8,808 bases of DNA from Bacillota bacterium (GTDB lineage: Bacteria > Bacillota > Clostridia > Christensenellales > Borkfalkiaceae), in assembly GCA_003343805.1 (NCBI GenBank), contig QAKM01000027.1, positions 1-8,808 of the forward strand. The letters are read 5' to 3'. The notes beneath the pieces were generated by a model that saw only the letters and a list, made by a program, of their open reading frames with translations, ran no database searches and was not told where the DNA came from. Every line of letters begins with the position of its first letter. Within the stretch, counting starts at the first letter, position 1. Of this stretch, positions 6,368 through 8,808 are shown piece after piece. The position numbers were made by a program, and so were the translations under genes.

Positions 6368-7831
6368 TTATTTTTCTTCGTCTTTGGACGTCTTGGCGGG
6401 CTTTTTCTCATCCGCCTTCGAGGCCTTTTTCCCGTCGTCCTTTTCGTCGTCCTCGTCCGATCTCTTCTTCTTGGGCTTCTTGCCCTCGTCGTCGTCCTCG
6501 TCCTTGGGCTGTTCCTTCTTGAAAACGCGCATCTGTTCGATGCGGTGCTCTGCAACGCGGAGCACTTCGACCTTCACATACTCATCCTCGCATTCGGCCG
6601 TCGTGCCGTCGTCGGGAACTTCGCCCAGCATCTCGCACACATAGCCGCCGAAGGTCTCGTAGTCGTAGTCCTCCTCCTCGTCCTCGGGGAGCTTGATGCC
6701 CATCGCCTCGATCACTTCATCGAAGGGCGCAAGGCCGTTGATCTCCCATTCGTTCTCGCCCACCTGCTTGATCTCGAACTTGGATTCCTCGCCCTTCTCG
6801 TTGAGGTCGCCGACGAGCAGCTCGATCAGATCGTGCAGCGTGATGATGCCGTTGATCCCGCCGTATTCGTCGAGGACGACCGCAAAGTATTCGCGCGTCG
6901 TCTTCATGCGGTAGAAAAGGTCGTCCGCCTGCATGGTCTCGGAGATGAACATGGGATCGACGATCGCCTGTTTTTTGACGTTTTCGGGCGACTTGTCGTC
7001 GAGGCGGAAGTAGATCTTCGTGTTGAGCACGCCCGTCACGTCGTCGATGTCCTTGCCGCAGACGGGATAGAAGGTATGATAGCTCTTCTTGATGGTCTCC
7101 TCCCAGACGGAGGGATCGTCGCGCTCGAAGAGGAAGTCGACGTCTTTGCGGTGCGTGCACACTTCGCCGACGTCGTTCTCCTTGAACTCAAAGATGTTCT
7201 GGATGAACTCGTTCTCCTTCTCGTCGATGGAGCCCTTCTCGCTGCCCGCTTCCGCCATGAGCATGATCTCCTCTTCGGTGACGTCCTCGCCCTGATCTTC
7301 GGGCTTGATGCCAAACAGGCGCAGGATGCCGTTGGAGGACACCGTTAAGAGCCATACGAGGGGAGCAAAGAGCACCGAGACAAAGCGCAGGATGCCCGAG
7401 AGCCCGCACGAGACTTTCTCGGGGTTGCGCATCGCGATGCGCTTGGGCACGAGCTCGCCGAACACGATGGAGAAGTAGGAGAGCACGAGCGTGATGAGAA
7501 TGAGGCAGATGGTCTCGAGCACCTCAAAGCTCATCGCAAGCCCCGCGTTGATGATGGCCTGCGCGAGGGGTTCTGCAAAGTTGTCCGCCGCGAACGCACT
7601 GCCGAGGAGGGATGCGAGCGTGATGGCCACCTGGATGGTGGAGAGGAAGCGCGAGGGGTTTTGCGTGAGGCGGACGATGCGTCTTGCTCTGCGGTTGCCG
7701 TCCTCGGAGAGCTTTTCCATCTTGGTCTTGTTGGCGGAGACGACTGCGATCTCGGCACAGGCGAAGATGGCGTTGAGGGCGATGAGTACGACCTGCAGGA
7801 TAAGGGATATGGCTATGTCGCCGGGATTCAT
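6368..7831 (-). CDS. CNNM/CorC-family (HlyC-like) transporter with CBS pair
   Basis: A 487-residue membrane protein of the CNNM (DUF21)-CBS-CorC/HlyC family, whose characterised members (CorB, CorC, MpfA) move or export Mg2+, probably with Na+. The DUF21 domain (about 1-180) has hydrophobic segments at about 6-31, 66-84, 104-125 and 143-173, with the family motif GELVPK at 125-130. The CBS pair spans about 205-340 and ends with DEYGGINGIITLHD (321-334). The CorC/HlyC cytosolic domain covers about 352-437. A 48-residue tail of Lys, Asp and Glu (440-487) is predicted to be disordered. ATG 7831 fits the family start but has no Shine-Dalgarno. A five-codon ORF (MRNSP) ends in TGA overlapping it. 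The TTG at 7915 would put an implausible soluble extension in front and overlaps the leader terminator. The exact ion cannot be told from sequence. Confidence 0.93.
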   Translation of the reverse strand: MNPGDIAISLILQVVLIALNAIFACAEIAVVSANKTKMEKLSEDGNRRARRIVRLTQNPSRFLSTIQVAITLASLLGSAFAADNFAEPLAQAIINAGLAMSFEVLETICLILITLVLSYFSIVFGELVPKRIAMRNPEKVSCGLSGILRFVSVLFAPLVWLLTVSSNGILRLFGIKPEDQGEDVTEEEIMLMAEAGSEKGSIDEKENEFIQNIFEFKENDVGEVCTHRKDVDFLFERDDPSVWEETIKKSYHTFYPVCGKDIDDVTGVLNTKIYFRLDDKSPENVKKQAIVDPMFISETMQADDLFYRMKTTREYFAVVLDEYGGINGIITLHDLIELLVGDLNEKGEESKFEIKQVGENEWEINGLAPFDEVIEAMGIKLPEDEEEDYDYETFGGYVCEMLGEVPDDGTTAECEDEYVKVEVLRVAEHRIEQMRVFKKEQPKDEDDDEGKKPKKKRSDEDDEKDDGKKASKADEKKPAKTSKDEEK

Positions 7832-7845
7832 GGTGAGTTTCGCAT
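7828..7845 (-). CDS. Possible 5-codon ORF overlapping the transporter start (ATGA)
   Basis: On the minus strand, ATG CGA AAC TCA CCA TGA encodes MRNSP, and its stop overlaps the transporter ATG by the ATGA arrangement typical of translational coupling. It has no recognisable Shine-Dalgarno of its own, but neither does the transporter. A short hairpin GGGC-AAAT-GCCC lies just upstream. It may be coincidence. Confidence 0.25.
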   Translation of the reverse strand: MRNSP

Positions 7846-7913
7846 AAGGGCATTTGCCCGTAGGTGGAAGCGGAAAAGGGGGAATAGATTGCTCTTCCGA
7901 TTTTTTACAACAC

Positions 7914-7956
7914 AAAAAACATAACCCGCTCCCGCTTTACGCAAGGCAAGTTATGT
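7914..7956 (-). terminator. Strong intrinsic terminator inside the transporter leader
   Basis: On the minus strand, left arm ACATAACTTGC (7956-7946) pairs with GCGGGTTATGT (7929-7919). The stem continues with CTTGC (7945-7941) against GCGGG (7935-7931), leaving one bulged A and the loop GTAAA (7940-7936). Six U residues follow at once. The stem is about 16 bp with some G-U pairs. No minus-strand protein gene ends here. It lies between a strong promoter and the transporter start, so it is best read as an attenuator, or as the 3' end of a small RNA of about 120 nt. Confidence 0.8.
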
Positions 7957-8017
7957 TCCGAAAAGGCACTGTGAAGTTCCGCGATCGTCGCGGCACGCTG
8001 CTTTCGCTGCCGTCCAC
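7937..8017 (-). CDS. Possible 26-aa leader peptide ending in the terminator loop
   Basis: A GTG start at 8017 lies 11 nt downstream of a perfect AGGAGG (8034-8029). The ORF encodes MDGSESSVPRRSRNFTVPFR followed by NITCLA and stops at UAA (7939-7937). That UAA is in the 5-nt apical loop (GUAAA) of the intrinsic terminator. A ribosome reaching the stop would cover the terminator's left arm and could prevent termination, so translation of the leader would favour transporter expression. The peptide starts acidic and has two prolines and four arginines. Against it: a GTG start, the SD only a few nt from the predicted 5' end, and no conservation data. The same bases also form the P1-P3 RNA structure. 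This is a hypothesis, not an established gene. Confidence 0.35.
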   Translation of the reverse strand: MDGSESSVPRRSRNFTVPFRNITCLA

Positions 8018-8042
8018 TATGCTTTGTTCCTCCTATAAAGCT

Positions 8043-8071
8043 ATCATATCATGAATGCCCCTGCTTGTCAA
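8043..8071 (-). promoter_or_regulatory. Near-consensus sigma-A promoter for the transporter leader
   Basis: On the minus strand, TTGACA (8071-8066) is followed by a 17-bp spacer (8065-8049) and TATGAT (8048-8043). This is a perfect -35, optimal spacing and 5 of 6 at -10. The expected transcription start is at about 8036-8034, immediately before AGGAGG. The transporter start is about 200 nt further on, leaving a long structured leader. Confidence 0.85.
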
Positions 8072-8078
8072 CTGTTTT

Positions 8079-8450
8079 ATGAAAATTTTATTCAAATTCA
8101 GGGGCCGCGAACTCATCGCCTGTTATTGCGAATACAATCGAATAGAATACAAAAAGTTTTTTTTGGAATATCGTTCATCTGAACTGCATCAAACACATAC
8201 ACAGGTATTTGTTTGCTATAAAGGGAAATGGTATGAGGCGCCCGATAACACCTCGCCGCTGAACTTCGGGGAAGCCGGATGTGTCGATGCGGAAAAATGT
8301 GTTCTCACACTGATCGAAAGTTTTGTTGCCTATTTGAAAAGTATTTTGAAAAAATATGATGAAGCGGCTTTTCTTGTTAAAGAAGTGACTTGCCCTGTTC
8401 CCAATGGTATTTCAGAGGAGGAATATTTAGAGCTGGTCCGGCATGGTTGA
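8079..8450 (+). CDS. Hypothetical protein, AT-rich orphan ORF
   Basis: I do not recognise this gene. From ATG 8079 it would encode 123 residues starting MKILFKFRGRELIACYCEY; an in-frame ATG at 8055 adds eight residues (MPLLVNCF). Neither start has a visible Shine-Dalgarno. The sequence looks protein-like: a beta-rich aromatic N-terminal half containing QVFVCYKGKWYEAP, then a charged, helix-prone segment around ESFVAYLKSILKKYDEAAF, and a C-terminus with SEEEYLELVRHG. It has no signal peptide, no membrane span and no cysteine-pair metal motif. It is clearly richer in A/T than every other gene in the window and lies next to a truncated regulator, suggesting acquired DNA. The 8055 start would overlap the divergent transporter promoter. 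It could also be a decayed gene. Confidence 0.5.
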   Translation: MKILFKFRGRELIACYCEYNRIEYKKFFLEYRSSELHQTHTQVFVCYKGKWYEAPDNTSPLNFGEAGCVDAEKCVLTLIESFVAYLKSILKKYDEAAFLVKEVTCPVPNGISEEEYLELVRHG

Positions 8451-8544
8451 GCCGCCGCGCCACCCAATAACGCCCGAGCACATCCGTTTTCCCGCCCATG
8501 CGGCGAAATTCTACCTGTATTCGACAACCTTCTAACCGTGGTGG

Positions 8545-8573
8545 TTGACTTTTCCTCCTTCTTTTTCTATACT
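8545..8573 (+). promoter_or_regulatory. Sigma-A promoter of the truncated HTH gene
   Basis: TTGACT (8545-8550), a 17-bp spacer and TATACT (8568-8573) are followed by GGGAGG at 8585-8590 and the ATG at 8600. An inverted repeat AACC-GTGGT-GGTT (8534-8546) touches the -35 box and could be an operator, but its arms are only 4 bp. Between the preceding stop (8450) and this promoter I see only weak inverted matches and no gene. Confidence 0.75.
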
Positions 8574-8599
8574 GAAATCGAAAAGGGAGGGAAAACCGC

Positions 8600-8731
8600 A
8601 TGACGGCATTCGGAAACTTTTTGTATGAACTCCGCAAGGAGAGGGGCATGACACAGCAGGAGCTTGCAGATCAGCTCCACATCACCAATAAGGCGGTGAG
8701 CAAGTGGGAGACGGGGGTATCGCTTAGATAA
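8600..8731 (+). pseudogene. XRE-family HTH regulator, truncated after the DNA-binding domain
   Basis: An ATG with a good RBS (GGGAGG, 9-nt spacing) opens a frame of 43 residues. Residues 6-39 (NFLYELRKERGMTQQELADQ and onward to KAVSKWETG) are a classic Cro/C1-type helix-turn-helix. After WETGVSL the family normally continues with a Pro-Asp segment and the fifth helix, then a C-terminal effector region. Here the sequence diverges to Arg and a TAA at 8729-8731. The promoter, RBS and first four helices are intact, so loss is recent or the short protein is still made. The break coincides with an inverted repeat GGTATC (8716-8721) / GATACC (8733-8738). Downstream frames to the window end show no HTH continuation. 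It is most likely a remnant; a functional mini-regulator is less likely. Confidence 0.75.
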
Positions 8732-8808
8732 AGATACCACACCAATCCCACGCTGACTTTTGCTCAACCGATACAGCCGGAGGGCTGGATAACAAGAAAA
8801 GGCGGTAT
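8732..8808. other. Unassigned end of window after the HTH break
   Basis: No recognisable feature. One plus-strand frame is open from about 8728 to the window edge (ending STDTAGGLDNKKRRY), and another is open right after the HTH stop. Neither has a start codon with an RBS. This may be the fused end of another element or an interrupted gene continuing beyond the window. Confidence 0.3.

Larger units (their letters stand above)
7914..8036 (-). promoter_or_regulatory. Candidate attenuator or riboswitch leader of the transporter gene
   Basis: The transcript predicted from the promoter at 8043-8071 starts at about 8036-8034. It can fold as follows. P1 pairs GCAUAGUGGA (8022-8013) with UUCACAGUGC (7975-7966), 9 of 10 positions, with flanking AAA/UUU. 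P2 is CGGCA/UGCCG (8012-8008 with 7995-7991), with an internal GC-GAAA-GC mini-stem carrying a GNRA tetraloop. P3 is CCGCGA/UCGCGG (7993-7988 with 7984-7979). P2 and P3 share bases, so they compete. The intrinsic terminator follows at 7956-7914. A folded domain then a terminator upstream of an ion-transporter gene is the layout of a transcriptional riboswitch or attenuator. I compared it mentally with M-box, yybP-ykoY, NiCo, fluoride, guanidine and c-di-GMP classes and saw no match. The ligand is unknown. Confidence 0.5.

Noticed and set aside
6545..7348. A 267-codon plus-strand frame opposite the CNNM gene
   Set aside because: It is antisense to conserved CBS and CorC domains; the composition is a codon-bias shadow.
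7832..7915. TTG start giving the CNNM protein 28 more residues
   Set aside because: It lies at the U-tract of the leader terminator, the extra sequence (CCKKSEEQSIPPFP...) does not resemble family N-termini, and there is no RBS.
7914..8036. Leader as SRP RNA, 6S RNA, tmRNA or a known riboswitch (M-box, yybP-ykoY, NiCo, fluoride, guanidine, c-di-GMP)
   Set aside because: The conserved core sequences I remember for these classes are not present; a covariance-model search would be needed to settle it.
8445..8529. Nested inverted matches GGTTG...CAACC and CGCCGC...GCGGCG after the orphan ORF
   Set aside because: The arms are 5-6 bp with a long unpaired interior and no U-tract; this is too weak to call a terminator or element.
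1..8808. CRISPR array, tRNA or rRNA genes, complete insertion sequence
   Set aside because: No regularly spaced direct repeats, cloverleaf, rRNA core or transposase reading frame were found on either strand.

Overview
The window looks like a GC-rich member of the Firmicutes, most likely a gut-type Clostridia (Oscillospirales or Christensenellales-like). The evidence is the secA-prfB gene order, strong AGGAGG-type ribosome binding sites, Firmicutes-style sigma-A promoters, a strong C/G third-position bias, and palindromic intergenic elements of the type scattered through clostridial genomes. The taxonomic placement is inference.

Positions 1-4909 carry a rightward housekeeping block: the 3' 830 codons of secA (preprotein translocase ATPase), prfB (release factor 2, notable for lacking the programmed frameshift) and tsaD (tRNA t6A synthesis). 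A 118-bp nested palindromic element fills the prfB-tsaD gap. A terminator closes the block, and a TATAAT box just after it starts a two-gene redox operon (4995-6106): an NADPH-dependent FMN reductase-like flavoprotein with a compact four-cysteine cluster, and a NimA-type pyridoxamine-phosphate-oxidase-fold protein whose last codons run into a multi-hairpin intergenic repeat.

A leftward transcription unit occupies 6312-8071. It encodes a CNNM/CorC-family (HlyC-like) membrane transporter with a CBS pair and a long mixed-charge tail. Its roughly 200-nt leader is the most interesting part of the window. A near-consensus promoter (TTGACA, 17 bp, TATGAT) is followed by an AGGAGG, a possible 26-codon leader peptide, a foldable three-helix RNA and a strong intrinsic terminator upstream of the transporter start. 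The UAA of the leader ORF falls in the apical loop of that terminator. This is the layout of a transcription attenuator or riboswitch that I cannot assign to a known class.

The right end (about 8040-8808) is compositionally different. It holds an AT-rich orphan ORF of unknown function and an XRE-type HTH regulator with an intact promoter and RBS, cut short by a stop right after the DNA-binding domain. This looks like a remnant of accessory DNA. No tRNA, rRNA, CRISPR array or complete mobile element was seen.
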